From: Pacificibacter maritimus
Lineage (GTDB): Bacteria > Pseudomonadota > Alphaproteobacteria > Rhodobacterales > Rhodobacteraceae
NCBI RefSeq assembly: GCF_003814915.1
Contig: NZ_RKQK01000001.1
Coordinates: 1-64,000 of the forward strand
Direction of reading: 5' to 3'
Length of the DNA: 64,000 bases
A model generated the notes under the pieces. The model saw only the letters and a list, made by a program, of their open reading frames with translations. It had not been told where the DNA came from and searched no databases. The position numbers and the translations under genes were made by a program. This document shows, piece after piece, positions 8,499 through 18,571 of this stretch. Within the stretch, counting starts at the first letter, position 1; each line of letters opens with the position of its first letter.

Positions 8499-11400
8499 AT
8501 GTCTATTACGCTCGACGACAAGTACACGGCCCGAAGTGGTCATGTTTTTCTATCGGGGACACAGGCGCTGGTGCGCCTCCCGATGACGCAAATGCGCAGA
8601 GATCGCGCCGCAGGATTGAACACGGGGGCCTTTATTTCGGGCTACCGCGGCTCGCCTTTGGGGGCCTACGATCAACAACTGGTCCGCGCCCAAAAGCATC
8701 TGGAAAAACAGGATGTGATTTTCCAGCCAGGCCTGAACGAGGACTTGGCGGCGACAGCCGTTTGGGGATCGCAGCAATTGCATCTGTCCAATGGCGCCAA
8801 GAAGGACGGCGTTCTGGGCATGTGGTACGGCAAAGGTCCGGGCGTTGATCGCTCTGGCGATGTTTTAAAACACGGCAACGCGGCTGGCAGTTCACGCCAC
8901 GGCGGCGTTTTGGCGCTGGCAGGCGATGACCACACCTGCAAATCGTCGTCCATTCCGCACCAATCTGACCACGCTTTTATGTCGGCTTTGATGCCGATGC
9001 TTTACCCGTCCTCTGTGCATGAATTCATTGAAATGGGTCTTTTGGGCGTGGCGATGTCGCGCTTTTCTGGCTGTTGGGTGGGATACAAAGTGATCTCCGA
9101 GACGGTCGAGACCACCACTGTGGTCGACCTTGCCCAAGAGCAACGCCAATTCGTATTGCCGACAGATTTTGAGATGCCCCAAGGCGGGCTGAACCTGCGC
9201 TGGCCTGATGCGCCTTTGGTGCAAGATGAACGTCTGCAAGAGTTCAAAGGCTTTGCGGCTCTCGCCTTTGCGCGTGCCAACAACGTTGATGTCACCACCA
9301 TCGCCGACGACAACGCCCGCTTCGGTATCGTGGCCTCTGGCAAAGCCTATGAGGACGTGCGTCAAGCTTTGGCGGAACTTGGGATCGGCCCCGACGAACA
9401 GCGCGCCATCGGCCTGCGGCTCTATAAGGTCCGCATGCCTTGGCCGCTTGAACCGCAAGGCATCCGCGCGTTTTCCGAAGGGTTGGAAGAGGTGCTGATC
9501 GTCGAAGAGCGCCGCGAAATCATCGAGAACCAAATCAAACAGCAGCTGTTCAACTGGCGCGCAGATGTGCGTCCGCGGATCGTTGGCAAGTTCGACGAAC
9601 AAGACCGAGCTGTGCTGCCCCTGTCCAAAGGCTTGACCGTTGGCAGTGTCGCCGAAGCTTTGGCCGCGCGTATCTTGCGCCTTGATCTGCCCGAGGGCTT
9701 GGGCGCACATATCAGCAAGCGCGCTGAGATCATCAAAGCCGCTGAGGCCAAAGGCCGCGATGTGGTGCCGCCTGTTACTCGCTTGCCGCATTACTGCGCC
9801 GGTTGCCCGCATAACACGTCAACGCGCGTGCCCGAAGGCTCCACCGCGATGGCTGGCATTGGCTGTCACTTTATGGCGCAGTGGATGGATCGTCGCACAG
9901 ATACCTTTACCCAAATGGGCGCAGAGGGCGTGCCGTGGTCAGCGATCGGGCGCTTTACGGATGAAAAACACCGTTTCGTCAACTTGGGCGATGGCACCTA
10001 TTTCCACTCTGGCCATTTGGCTGTGCGCCAATCCGTGGCGGCCAAGGCCAATATCACTTACAAAATCCTCTACAATGATGCGGTCGCCATGACGGGCGGT
10101 CAACCTGTGGATGGGATGCTGACGCCGCAACAGATCACGCATCAAATGTATCACGAAGGTGTGGCGCATATCGTTTTGATGTCCGACAGACCGGATGTCT
10201 ATAAACCTGCCGATCTGGCCCCCAAAACCGAAATCCGTCACCGCGATGATATCGACGCTGTGATGCTTGAGTTGCGCGAGATGGCGGGCACGACTGTGAT
10301 CGTGTTCGAACAGACCTGCGCGGCCGAAAAACGCCGTCGTCGCAAGCGCGGCAAAATGGAAGATCCTGACATGCGTTTGTGGATCAACCCTGCTGTTTGT
10401 GAAGGCTGTGGTGATTGTTCAGAGAAATCAAACTGTATCGCGATTGAGCCCGAAGAAACCGAAATGGGCCGCAAGCGTCGCGTCAATCAATCCATGTGCA
10501 ACAAGGACTTTTCTTGTGCCAAGGGCTTCTGTCCGTCTTTCGTCACTGTACGTGGCGGCCAGTTGAAAAAACAAAAGGCCAAGGGCGGCATGGATGCGGC
10601 CAGCTTGCCAGAGCCTCAACTGCCCGAGATTGACCGCGCATGGAACCTGTCCATCGCAGGTGTGGGCGGCACAGGCGTTTTGACTGTGGGGGCTTTGCTG
10701 GGCATGGCCGCGCATATCGAAGGCAAAGTGCCGATGATCCTCGACATGGCCGGACTGGCGCAAAAAGGCGGTGCGGTGCTCAGCCACATCCGCATTTCGC
10801 GCCCCGATCGCCCTGTTGCCGCACCGCGTATCGCGGCAGGTGGTGCGGATCTTTTGCTGGGCGCTGACTCTGTTGTTGCGGCCTCAAAAGAAAGCATTGT
10901 GCTGTGTAACCCTGAGCGCACGCAGGCGATTTTGAACGCCAAAGTGACGCCTACGTCTGACTTTGTGCGCTTGCGTGACTTTGATTTCCGCGAAACCGAA
11001 GTGGAAACGCTGGTCGAGAAAAACGTGCGCAATCGCGATCACTTTATCAACTTCACGGACTTGGCCACGCAGCTAACGGGCGACGCTATCAGCGCCAATA
11101 TGATGATGCTCGGCTACGCTTGGCAGCAGGGCTTGGTGCCAATTGGACGCGACGCGATTGAGCAAGCTGTGACGCTGAACGGCGTTGCTGTTAAAGCCAA
11201 TATCGCGGCCTTCAATTGGGGGCGTTTGCTGGCGCATGATCCTGAGGCTGTGACATCCGCGGCAGGTCCTGCGCAAGTCGCAGCGCGTCCGCAAAATCAG
11301 TTGTCGACAGATGAGCTCATCGCCCACCGCAGCGCGCATTTGACGAAATATCAAAATGCGCGCCTTGCCAAACGTTACACAACACGTCTGGCGCGCTTGG

Positions 11401-11942
11401 CTAAATCCGTCGATGCAGACACACTGCGTCAAGCGGCGATCTCTTATGCGGCGGTCTTGGCCTATAAAGACGAATACGAGGTTGCGCGCCTGTATGCCGA
11501 TCCGTCTTTCCGCGATAACATGGAAAAGACCTTTGAAGGGGATTACAAAATCGCCTTCAATCTTGCGCCTCCAATGTTGCCGGGTGAGGATTCAACAGGG
11601 CGTCCGAAAAAACGCGAATTCGGCCCGTGGATTTTGCCTGTGTTTGGCGTTCTGGCGCGGTTTAAAGCGCTGCGAGGCACTTGGGCGGACCCCTTTGGTT
11701 ACGGCGCTGATCGCAAGATCGAACGGGATTTGATTGCTCTGATGGAGGCGGATCTTGATCTGGCAGAATCCATGGCCGGCAAAGATGTCGATCCACAGAT
11801 TTCGCGTCTTCTGGCGTTGCCGCAAGACATCCGAGGCTATGGTCCGGTTAAAGAAAAAGCATATAACGAGGCATTGGTACAACGCGATGCCCTTCGTGAA
11901 ACGATCAAAAATGGGAATGGCGCAACGCGTGCTGCGGCCTGA
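8499..11942 (+). CDS. Indolepyruvate ferredoxin oxidoreductase family protein (fused subunits)
   Basis: The 1147-residue protein fuses the alpha, ferredoxin and gamma parts of a thiamine-diphosphate 2-oxoacid:ferredoxin oxidoreductase. Visible are HYCAGCPHNTST near 430, the TPP-binding segment GDGTYFHSGH followed by ILYNDAVAMTGGQ near 497-530, a cysteine-rich iron-sulphur region near 632-680 (CEGCGDC, then CNKDFSCAKGFC), and a gamma-type nucleotide loop AGVGGTGVLT near 720. Family enzymes convert 2-oxoacids from amino-acid transamination to acyl-CoA and reduced ferredoxin. As first gene of a leucine-catabolism operon it may turn 2-oxoisocaproate into isovaleryl-CoA, replacing a branched-chain 2-oxoacid dehydrogenase; that substrate is inferred. 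ATG 8499 is chosen because GGGAGGAG precedes it; an earlier ATG at 8406 lies in the promoter region. Confidence 0.9.
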   Translation: MSITLDDKYTARSGHVFLSGTQALVRLPMTQMRRDRAAGLNTGAFISGYRGSPLGAYDQQLVRAQKHLEKQDVIFQPGLNEDLAATAVWGSQQLHLSNGAKKDGVLGMWYGKGPGVDRSGDVLKHGNAAGSSRHGGVLALAGDDHTCKSSSIPHQSDHAFMSALMPMLYPSSVHEFIEMGLLGVAMSRFSGCWVGYKVISETVETTTVVDLAQEQRQFVLPTDFEMPQGGLNLRWPDAPLVQDERLQEFKGFAALAFARANNVDVTTIADDNARFGIVASGKAYEDVRQALAELGIGPDEQRAIGLRLYKVRMPWPLEPQGIRAFSEGLEEVLIVEERREIIENQIKQQLFNWRADVRPRIVGKFDEQDRAVLPLSKGLTVGSVAEALAARILRLDLPEGLGAHISKRAEIIKAAEAKGRDVVPPVTRLPHYCAGCPHNTSTRVPEGSTAMAGIGCHFMAQWMDRRTDTFTQMGAEGVPWSAIGRFTDEKHRFVNLGDGTYFHSGHLAVRQSVAAKANITYKILYNDAVAMTGGQPVDGMLTPQQITHQMYHEGVAHIVLMSDRPDVYKPADLAPKTEIRHRDDIDAVMLELREMAGTTVIVFEQTCAAEKRRRRKRGKMEDPDMRLWINPAVCEGCGDCSEKSNCIAIEPEETEMGRKRRVNQSMCNKDFSCAKGFCPSFVTVRGGQLKKQKAKGGMDAASLPEPQLPEIDRAWNLSIAGVGGTGVLTVGALLGMAAHIEGKVPMILDMAGLAQKGGAVLSHIRISRPDRPVAAPRIAAGGADLLLGADSVVAASKESIVLCNPERTQAILNAKVTPTSDFVRLRDFDFRETEVETLVEKNVRNRDHFINFTDLATQLTGDAISANMMMLGYAWQQGLVPIGRDAIEQAVTLNGVAVKANIAAFNWGRLLAHDPEAVTSAAGPAQVAARPQNQLSTDELIAHRSAHLTKYQNARLAKRYTTRLARLAKSVDADTLRQAAISYAAVLAYKDEYEVARLYADPSFRDNMEKTFEGDYKIAFNLAPPMLPGEDSTGRPKKREFGPWILPVFGVLARFKALRGTWADPFGYGADRKIERDLIALMEADLDLAESMAGKDVDPQISRLLALPQDIRGYGPVKEKAYNEALVQRDALRETIKNGNGATRAAA

Positions 11943-11954
11943 GGAGGAAAGACT

Positions 11955-13118
11955 ATGTTCAATGCATCAATGACATTTGATTTGGGTGAAGACGTTAACG
12001 CGCTGCGCGAGATGGTACACCGTTGGGCGCAAGATCGCGTCAAACCATTGGCCGCCAAAACGGACGAGGAAAACGAGTTTCCAGCCGAGCTCTGGGAGGA
12101 GCTGGGCGCGCTTGGGTTGTTGGGTGTTACGGTACCTGAAGCTTACGGAGGCGCAGGCATGGGCTATTTGGCGCATGTGATCGCGGTGGAAGAAATCGCG
12201 CGGGCCTCTGCGTCCATTTCTTTGTCCTACGGCGCGCATTCCAACTTGTGTGTCAATCAGATCAAACTGAACGGCACAGAAGAACAAAAGCAAAAATACC
12301 TGCCTAAACTGATCTCTGGCGAACATGTCGGTGCCTTGGCCATGTCCGAAGTGGGCGCGGGCTCTGACGTTGTGAACATGAAATTGAAAGCCGAGAAAAA
12401 GGACGATCACTTTGTTCTCAATGGCAACAAATTCTGGATCACCAATGGTGGCGAGGCCGAAACTTTGGTGGTCTACGCCAAAACTGATCCTGAGGCAGGA
12501 TCGAAAGGTGTCACAGCCTTTTTGATCGAGAAATCTATGGCGGGTTTCACCCAGTCTAAGCACTTCGACAAGCTTGGGATGCGCGGGTCCAACACGGTTG
12601 AGTTGATCTTTGAAGACGTGAAGGTGCCGTTTGAAAACATCCTTGGCCAAGAGGGCAAAGGCGTGCGCGTTTTGATGTCCGGTCTTGACTATGAACGCGT
12701 TGTTTTGTCTGGCATCGGCACGGGCATCATGGCCGCTTGTTTGGACGAAATCATGCCCTATATGGCAGAGCGCAAACAGTTCGGTCAGCCGATTGGCAAC
12801 TTCCAATTGATGCAAGGCAAAATCGCCGACATGTACACCAAGCTCAACTCAGCCCGCGCTTACGTGTATGAAGTGGCCAAAGCCTGTGATCGCGGCGAAG
12901 TCACCCGCCAAGACGCGGCCGCCTGTGTGCTTTACGCCAGCGAAGAAGCCATGGTCGTGGCGCACCAAGCCGTACAGGCAATGGGTGGGGCAGGGTTCAT
13001 GAATGAGACCCCTGTGAGCCGTATCTTCCGCGATGCCAAGCTGATGGAAATCGGTGCTGGTACCTCTGAAATTCGCCGTATGTTGATTGGGCGCGAGTTG
13101 ATGGGAGCAATGACCTAA
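11955..13118 (+). CDS. liuA: Isovaleryl-CoA dehydrogenase
   Basis: The 387-residue flavoprotein belongs to the acyl-CoA dehydrogenase family and should oxidise isovaleryl-CoA to 3-methylcrotonyl-CoA, passing electrons to ETF. The catalytic base is Glu247 in [10 protein letters not shown], the position special to isovaleryl-CoA dehydrogenases rather than the C-terminal Glu of other acyl-CoA dehydrogenases. The FAD/substrate segments [11 protein letters not shown] (129-139) and WITNGG (161-166) and the C-terminal [16 protein letters not shown] are intact. A GAGGAGG ribosome site precedes the start, 12 bp after the oxidoreductase stop. The stop overlaps the next start (TAATG), so it is coupled to the carboxylase genes that use its product. 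Confidence 0.92.
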   Translation: MFNASMTFDLGEDVNALREMVHRWAQDRVKPLAAKTDEENEFPAELWEELGALGLLGVTVPEAYGGAGMGYLAHVIAVEEIARASASISLSYGAHSNLCVNQIKLNGTEEQKQKYLPKLISGEHVGALAMSEVGAGSDVVNMKLKAEKKDDHFVLNGNKFWITNGGEAETLVVYAKTDPEAGSKGVTAFLIEKSMAGFTQSKHFDKLGMRGSNTVELIFEDVKVPFENILGQEGKGVRVLMSGLDYERVVLSGIGTGIMAACLDEIMPYMAERKQFGQPIGNFQLMQGKIADMYTKLNSARAYVYEVAKACDRGEVTRQDAAACVLYASEEAMVVAHQAVQAMGGAGFMNETPVSRIFRDAKLMEIGAGTSEIRRMLIGRELMGAMT

Positions 13119-14725
13119 TGGCTGTTATCAAATCATCCATTTCCCCCAGATCAGACAGTTTCAAAGCCAATGTCGCAGCCCATGAGGCCGCGATGGCCCC
13201 TGTGCAAGAGGCCGCAGCAAAAGCCATCGCAGGCGGTGGTGAAAAGGCGCGGGACCGTCATTTAAGCCGAGGCAAAATTTTGCCCCGCGACCGTGTGGCA
13301 CGTCTGCTGGATCCCGGTTCGCCCTTTATGGAAATCGGTATGTTTGCCGCATTCGGCATGTATGACGGAGCCTCTCCTGCGGGGGGCGCTGTGGCGGGGA
13401 TCGGCCGCGTTTCTGGCCGTGACGTAATGATCGTGTGCAACGATGCCACTGTCAAAGGCGGCACCTATTTTCCAGCGACGGTGAAAAAACACCTGCGCGC
13501 GCAAGAAATTGCGATGCAAAACCGACTGCCTTGTATCTATCTCGTGGATTCAGGCGGCGCGAACCTGCCCAACCAAGACGAGGTCTTTCCAGACCGTGAT
13601 CACTTTGGTCGCATTTTCTACAACCAAGCCAATATGTCCGCCATGGGCATCCCGCAAATCGCGGTGGTGATGGGGTCTTGTACCGCTGGTGGCGCCTATG
13701 TGCCTGCCATGTCGGATGTGACCATTATCGTACGCGACCAAGGGACTATCTTTTTGGCGGGGCCGCCCTTGGTCAAAGCCGCCACGGGCGAAGTTGTCAC
13801 AGCCGAAGAATTGGGCGGCGGCGATGTGCACACGCGCCTGTCTGGCGTGGCTGACTATTTGGCTGATGATGATGCGCACGCCTTGGCGCTGGCGCGTCAG
13901 GCCGTTGGCAATCTGAACATGACCAAACCCAACCAGCTTGATCTCGCGCCCATCGAAGACCCGCTATATGATCCAGACGAGATTTTGGGCGTGGTGCCAG
14001 GAGATCTGCGCACGCCTTATGACATTCGCGAAGTGATCGCGCGTATCGTCGACGGCTCGCGGTTCGACGAATTCAAGGCCCGCTATGGCACCACTTTGGT
14101 CTGCGGATTTGCCCATGTTATGGGCATGCCTGTGGGCATCATCGCCAACAATGGCGTGCTGTTTTCGGAAAGCTCCGTCAAAGGCGCGCATTTCGTGGAA
14201 CTGTGTTCGCAGCGCAAAATCCCGCTGGTGTTCTTGCAAAATATCACCGGCTTTATGGTCGGTCAGCGCTATGAATCTGGCGGCATCGCCAAAGACGGCG
14301 CGAAACTTGTGACAGCAGTAGCCACCACGAAAGTGCCGAAAATCACCATGCTTGTGGGCGGCTCGTTCGGGGCTGGCAACTACGGCATGTGTGGACGCGC
14401 TTTCTCGCCGCGCTTCTTGTGGAGCTGGCCGAATTCTCGGATCAGTGTTATGGGCGGGGAACAGGCAGCGGGCGTTTTGGCCACTGTGAAACGCGACCAA
14501 TTGGAACGCGCAGGCCAAAGCTGGTCCACTGAGGACGAAGCCGCGTTCAAGCAGCCGACCATCGATATGTTCGAACGTCAATCTCATCCACTCTACGCCT
14601 CGGCCCGCCTTTGGGACGATGGCATTGTCGATCCACGCAAATCACGTGAGGTGCTGGCCCTGTCGCTATCCGCCGCATTGAACGCGCCGATCGAAGACAC
14701 ACGCTTTGGCGTGTTCCGCATGTGA
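13118..14725 (+). CDS. liuB: 3-methylcrotonyl-CoA carboxylase, carboxyltransferase (beta) subunit
   Basis: The 535-residue protein is a biotin-dependent carboxyltransferase. It moves CO2 from carboxybiotin on the alpha subunit to 3-methylcrotonyl-CoA, giving 3-methylglutaconyl-CoA. The segments [36 protein letters not shown] and the C-terminal [16 protein letters not shown] with [18 protein letters not shown] are characteristic of methylcrotonyl-CoA carboxylase beta chains. Length fits. The ATG overlaps the liuA stop, and the alpha subunit gene follows after 10 bp. Propionyl- or geranyl-CoA carboxylase are alternatives, but the surrounding genes make the leucine enzyme much more likely. Confidence 0.92.
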   Translation: MAVIKSSISPRSDSFKANVAAHEAAMAPVQEAAAKAIAGGGEKARDRHLSRGKILPRDRVARLLDPGSPFMEIGMFAAFGMYDGASPAGGAVAGIGRVSGRDVMIVCNDATVKGGTYFPATVKKHLRAQEIAMQNRLPCIYLVDSGGANLPNQDEVFPDRDHFGRIFYNQANMSAMGIPQIAVVMGSCTAGGAYVPAMSDVTIIVRDQGTIFLAGPPLVKAATGEVVTAEELGGGDVHTRLSGVADYLADDDAHALALARQAVGNLNMTKPNQLDLAPIEDPLYDPDEILGVVPGDLRTPYDIREVIARIVDGSRFDEFKARYGTTLVCGFAHVMGMPVGIIANNGVLFSESSVKGAHFVELCSQRKIPLVFLQNITGFMVGQRYESGGIAKDGAKLVTAVATTKVPKITMLVGGSFGAGNYGMCGRAFSPRFLWSWPNSRISVMGGEQAAGVLATVKRDQLERAGQSWSTEDEAAFKQPTIDMFERQSHPLYASARLWDDGIVDPRKSREVLALSLSAALNAPIEDTRFGVFRM

Positions 14726-14735
14726 GGGGAAGACC

Positions 14736-16739
14736 ATGTTTAAGAAAATACTGATTGCCAATCGCGGTGAAATTGCTTGTCGTGTTATGGCGACGGCCCG
14801 CAGGCTTGGCGTGAAAACTGTCGCGGTCTACTCGGATGCGGATGCTCATGCCAAACATGTGCAATGCGCCGATGAGGCCGTTCACATTGGCCCAGCGGCT
14901 GTGGCGCAAAGCTATCTTTTGGGCGACAAAATCATTGAAGCTGCCCTGAAAACAGGCGCGCAAGCGATCCATCCGGGCTATGGATTTTTGTCCGAGAACC
15001 CTGACTTCGTGGAAGCGGTTGAGGCGGCCGGTCTTGTGTTTGTCGGCCCCCCTGCATCCGCGATCAAAGCCATGGGCCTCAAAGACGCGGCCAAGGATTT
15101 GATGGTCAAAGCGGGCGTGCCCGTTGTGCCCGGTTACCATGGCGGTGAACAGGACGCAGACTTTTTGGCCGCGCAGGCCGATGAAATCGGCTATCCTGTG
15201 TTGATCAAAGCCCGTGCGGGCGGGGGCGGCAAAGGCATGCGTTTGGTCGAAGATCCCGGCGATTTTAAAGCCGCCTTGGAAGGCGCGCAGCGCGAAGGCC
15301 AAGCCAGCTTTGGCGATCCGTCTTGTTTGATCGAAAAGTACATTTTGCAGCCACGCCACATCGAAATTCAAGTGTTCGGTGATGGTCATGGCAATGCCAT
15401 CCACCTGTTCGAACGCGACTGTTCTTTGCAGCGCCGCCACCAAAAGGTGATCGAAGAAGCGCCAGCGCCCGACATGCCCGACACCGTGCGCGCGGCTATG
15501 GGCAAGGCGGCGGTCGAGGCGGCGAAAGCGATTTCCTATTCTGGGGCAGGCACGGTCGAGTTTATCGTCGATGGCTCAGGCGCGCTGCGTGAGGACGGCT
15601 TTTGGTTCATGGAAATGAACACCCGTTTGCAAGTAGAACACCCCGTGACCGAGGCCATCACAGGTCTTGATCTGGTCGAATTGCAACTGCGTGTGGCCGC
15701 GGGAGAGCCGCTGCCTGTGCGTCAAGAAGACCTGTCCATCAACGGCTGGTCGTTTGAAGCACGTGTCTACGCCGAAGACGTGCCCAAGGGCTTTTTGCCC
15801 GCCACCGGCACGCTCGATCACCTGCGTTTCCCTGAGGGATCAGAGTTTTCTGAAGGCGCCGTACGGATCGATTCCGGCGTGCGCCAAGGCGATACCATCA
15901 GCCCCTGGTACGACCCGATGATTGCCAAAGTCATCGTGCATGGTCCGACCCGTAAGGCGGCTCTTAATATGCTGACCTCCGCTTTGGAAAACTGTCAGGT
16001 CGCAGGCTCTGTCACCAATCTTGAATTCTTGACGGCCTTGTCACGCCACGACGGTTTCGGCAAAGGCGAGGTCGATACGGGGCTTATTGGCCGCGATTTG
16101 GACGCGCTTGTCGCCACTGCGTCGCCGAGTGCAAATGTTCTGGCTCTTGCCGCTTTGGGCGCGCTCAATCTTGTGGCGCCTGTCTCAGGCAACGACCCGT
16201 TTGAGCGCCTTTCTGGCTGGCGTCAGTGGGACGATGCGACGCAATTTGTCTCTTTGACCTACGCCGACACGCGCATTGACGCTCAGGTCACGCAGCATGG
16301 CAAAGGTCAGTTTTCGGTCACGTATGACGGCGAAACTGTGCGCCTCGGTGTGACGGCGCTGGACGGCACTGCTGTGCGGGTCGAGCTGGCGGATCGCGTT
16401 GCGACGGCTGATCTTTTGATTGAGCCTGCGCGCGTGTCGGTCTTTGCGGATGGGCGCAGTTATAGCTTTGATCTGATCGATCCTTTGGCCGGCGCTGACG
16501 CGGAACAAGAGGGCGGCGATACCATCGTGGCCCCGATGCCGGGTCTTGTCCAAGCGGTGCTCACTCAGGTCGGCGCCGATGTTGCCAAAGGCGATGCTTT
16601 GCTGGTTTTGGAAGCAATGAAAATGGAACACACGCTGACCGCGCCGCGCGATGGTGTGGTTGCCGAAATTTCTGTGGCCGCAGGTGATCAAGTCACCGAT
16701 GGTAGTCTGCTATTGGCTTTGGAGCCCGCAGATGACTGA
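14736..16739 (+). CDS. liuD: 3-methylcrotonyl-CoA carboxylase, biotin carboxylase (alpha) subunit
   Basis: The 667-residue subunit carries an N-terminal biotin carboxylase (FKKILIANRGEIACRV at the start, ATP-grasp loop ARAGGGGKGMR near 163-173, catalytic EMNTRLQVEHPVTE near 292-305) and a C-terminal biotinyl domain with EAMKMEH, the modified Lys being near residue 629. It carboxylates biotin using ATP and bicarbonate for the beta subunit encoded just upstream. MFKKILIAN at 14736 is chosen because AGGGGA precedes it; an in-frame ATG at 14706 lies inside liuB. The last 8 bp overlap the HMG-CoA lyase gene. Confidence 0.93.
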   Translation: MFKKILIANRGEIACRVMATARRLGVKTVAVYSDADAHAKHVQCADEAVHIGPAAVAQSYLLGDKIIEAALKTGAQAIHPGYGFLSENPDFVEAVEAAGLVFVGPPASAIKAMGLKDAAKDLMVKAGVPVVPGYHGGEQDADFLAAQADEIGYPVLIKARAGGGGKGMRLVEDPGDFKAALEGAQREGQASFGDPSCLIEKYILQPRHIEIQVFGDGHGNAIHLFERDCSLQRRHQKVIEEAPAPDMPDTVRAAMGKAAVEAAKAISYSGAGTVEFIVDGSGALREDGFWFMEMNTRLQVEHPVTEAITGLDLVELQLRVAAGEPLPVRQEDLSINGWSFEARVYAEDVPKGFLPATGTLDHLRFPEGSEFSEGAVRIDSGVRQGDTISPWYDPMIAKVIVHGPTRKAALNMLTSALENCQVAGSVTNLEFLTALSRHDGFGKGEVDTGLIGRDLDALVATASPSANVLALAALGALNLVAPVSGNDPFERLSGWRQWDDATQFVSLTYADTRIDAQVTQHGKGQFSVTYDGETVRLGVTALDGTAVRVELADRVATADLLIEPARVSVFADGRSYSFDLIDPLAGADAEQEGGDTIVAPMPGLVQAVLTQVGADVAKGDALLVLEAMKMEHTLTAPRDGVVAEISVAAGDQVTDGSLLLALEPADD

Positions 16740-17589
16740 TCATGTGACCCTGTTCGAAATGGGGCCTCGTGATGGGCTTCAAAACGAAAAAGCGATGATC
16801 GCCACTGCGGATAAGATCAAGCTGGTGGACATGCTCACGGATTGCGGGTTTTCCAAGATCGAGGTGACGAGCTTTGTTAGCCCGAAATGGGTGCCGCAAA
16901 TGGCCGATGCCTCGGACGTCTTGGCGGGCATCACCCGTGCGGACGGCGTGTCCTATGCGGCGTTGACCCCAAACATGCGTGGCCTCGCGGGTGCGCAAGA
17001 CGCCAAGGCCAATGAGGTCGCGATCTTCGGCTCTGCGTCTGAGGGCTTCAGTCAGGCCAATATCAACTGCTCGATTGATGAAAGTCTGGAACGCTTCGCG
17101 CCAGTTTTAGAGGCCGCCAAAGCGGCGGGCCTGCCTGTGCGCGGCTATGTGTCTTGCACGGTGGAATGCCCTTATGATGGGGCTACTCCGCCCGAAAACG
17201 TCTTGCGTGTGACCAAGGCGATGCTTGATATGGGCTGCTACGAAGTCAGCCTTGCCGACACCATCGGCACGGCCACACCGAGCGGCATTTCGCGGATGTT
17301 GGATGCTGTCTTGGCCGAGGTTGCCCCAGAGCTTTTGGCGGGGCACTATCACGACACGGGCGGGCGCGCGCTCGACAATATCAAGGTGAGTTTGGACAAA
17401 GGCCTGCGGGTGTTTGATGCCGCTGTGGGTGGTCTTGGGGGCTGTCCCTATGCGCCTGGCGCGCAAGGCAATGTCGCCACCGAAAGCGTTGTCGCAATGC
17501 TAGAGGCCCAAGGATATGCCACAGGAATCGATCAAGTCGCATTGGCCAAAGCCGCCGCGTTTGCGCTGAGTTTGAAGGAAACAGCATGA
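16732..17589 (+). CDS. liuE: Hydroxymethylglutaryl-CoA lyase
   Basis: The 285-residue TIM-barrel enzyme cleaves HMG-CoA to acetyl-CoA and acetoacetate, the last step of leucine degradation. All signature parts are intact: GPRDGLQNEK at 11-20 (catalytic Arg and Asp), SLADTIGTATP near 173-183, metal-binding His residues in GHYHDTGG near 204-211, and the catalytic Cys238 in GGLGGCPYAPGAQGNVATE. The start at 16732 overlaps the carboxylase stop by 8 bp, so translation is coupled. It contrasts with the paralogue at 46982-47926, which lacks this cysteine. Confidence 0.94.
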   Translation: MTDHVTLFEMGPRDGLQNEKAMIATADKIKLVDMLTDCGFSKIEVTSFVSPKWVPQMADASDVLAGITRADGVSYAALTPNMRGLAGAQDAKANEVAIFGSASEGFSQANINCSIDESLERFAPVLEAAKAAGLPVRGYVSCTVECPYDGATPPENVLRVTKAMLDMGCYEVSLADTIGTATPSGISRMLDAVLAEVAPELLAGHYHDTGGRALDNIKVSLDKGLRVFDAAVGGLGGCPYAPGAQGNVATESVVAMLEAQGYATGIDQVALAKAAAFALSLKETA

Positions 17590-18392
17590 CATATGAGACA
17601 TTGGACATCCATCAAGACGACCGTGGTGTCGCCTATGTAACGCTCAATCTGCCAGACAAACGCAATGCTTTGGCGCCTGAGATGATCGCGGAATTGACGG
17701 ACATGGCGCAAACACTGGGCGCTGCGCGGGATACCCGTGCGATTGTCTTGTCTGGTGCTGGCAAAGTCTTTTGCGCCGGTGGTGATTTGGGCTGGATGAA
17801 GGCGCAGATCAATGCAGACCGTGCAACCCGTATGCACGAAGCCCGCAAGCTGGCCGAAATGCTGAACGCCCTTAACACCATGCCGACGCCTTTGATCGGC
17901 CGCATCCATGGCGGCGCCTTTGGCGGTGGTGTGGGCATGGCTTGCGTTTGTGATGTGGCGATTGCCGATGAGGCTGCAAAATTCGGCCTTACTGAAACGC
18001 GTCTTGGGATCATCCCTGCGACCATCGGGCCCTATGTTGTCGCCCGTTTGGGCGAAGGCAATGCACGCCGTGTATTCATGTCTGCGCGTATTTTTTCCGC
18101 CGCCGAAGCTGCCGCGCTGGGCGTGGTCGCGCGTGCTGTGCCGTCTGACGATTTGGACGCCGCTGTCGAGGCCGAAGTCGCGCCCTACCTGTCTGTGGCG
18201 CCGGGCGCAGTTGGGGCCGCGAAAGCCTTGGTCCGCACACTTGGCCCGCGCATCGATGCAGATGTGATTGATGACACCATTCGTCAATTGGCCGACATTT
18301 GGGAAGGCGCGGAGGCAACATACGGTATCGATGCCTTCTTTGCAAAGACTCCAGCCCCATGGCAAAAGTACAATGACCGCACGAACGGTTGA
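17586..18392 (+). CDS. liuC: Methylglutaconyl-CoA hydratase (enoyl-CoA hydratase family)
   Basis: The 268-residue crotonase-fold protein should hydrate 3-methylglutaconyl-CoA to HMG-CoA, the step between the carboxylase and the lyase. The oxyanion-hole segments GAGKVFCAGGDL and HGGAFGGGVGMACVCD are present. A Glu in FGLTETRLGIIPATIG is kept, while the second Glu of typical enoyl-CoA hydratases is replaced (ARRVFMSA). The start overlaps the lyase stop (ATGA). It is the last gene of the leucine operon; 180 bp of apparently empty sequence and an unrelated pseudogene follow. Confidence 0.88.
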   Translation: MTYETLDIHQDDRGVAYVTLNLPDKRNALAPEMIAELTDMAQTLGAARDTRAIVLSGAGKVFCAGGDLGWMKAQINADRATRMHEARKLAEMLNALNTMPTPLIGRIHGGAFGGGVGMACVCDVAIADEAAKFGLTETRLGIIPATIGPYVVARLGEGNARRVFMSARIFSAAEAAALGVVARAVPSDDLDAAVEAEVAPYLSVAPGAVGAAKALVRTLGPRIDADVIDDTIRQLADIWEGAEATYGIDAFFAKTPAPWQKYNDRTNG

Positions 18393-18571
18393 AGCCACAA
18401 TCAATGACGATCATGTCATGGACAAATGATCCGTCTGAAGCAGGGTCATCGTCGATGGTGCTAAGCAACTGGTGTACAATCGAATGTGAAAGTCTGCAAA
18501 TGTGCAGCAATGGGAGCACCGCATGGATCGCTACGAGGCACAGCCTTAAAACATGAAGATCTAGAAGCCCA

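Noticed and set aside
8892-9812. A 306-codon minus-strand frame inside the oxidoreductase gene
   Set aside because: Antisense to a conserved enzyme; no motif or start signal.
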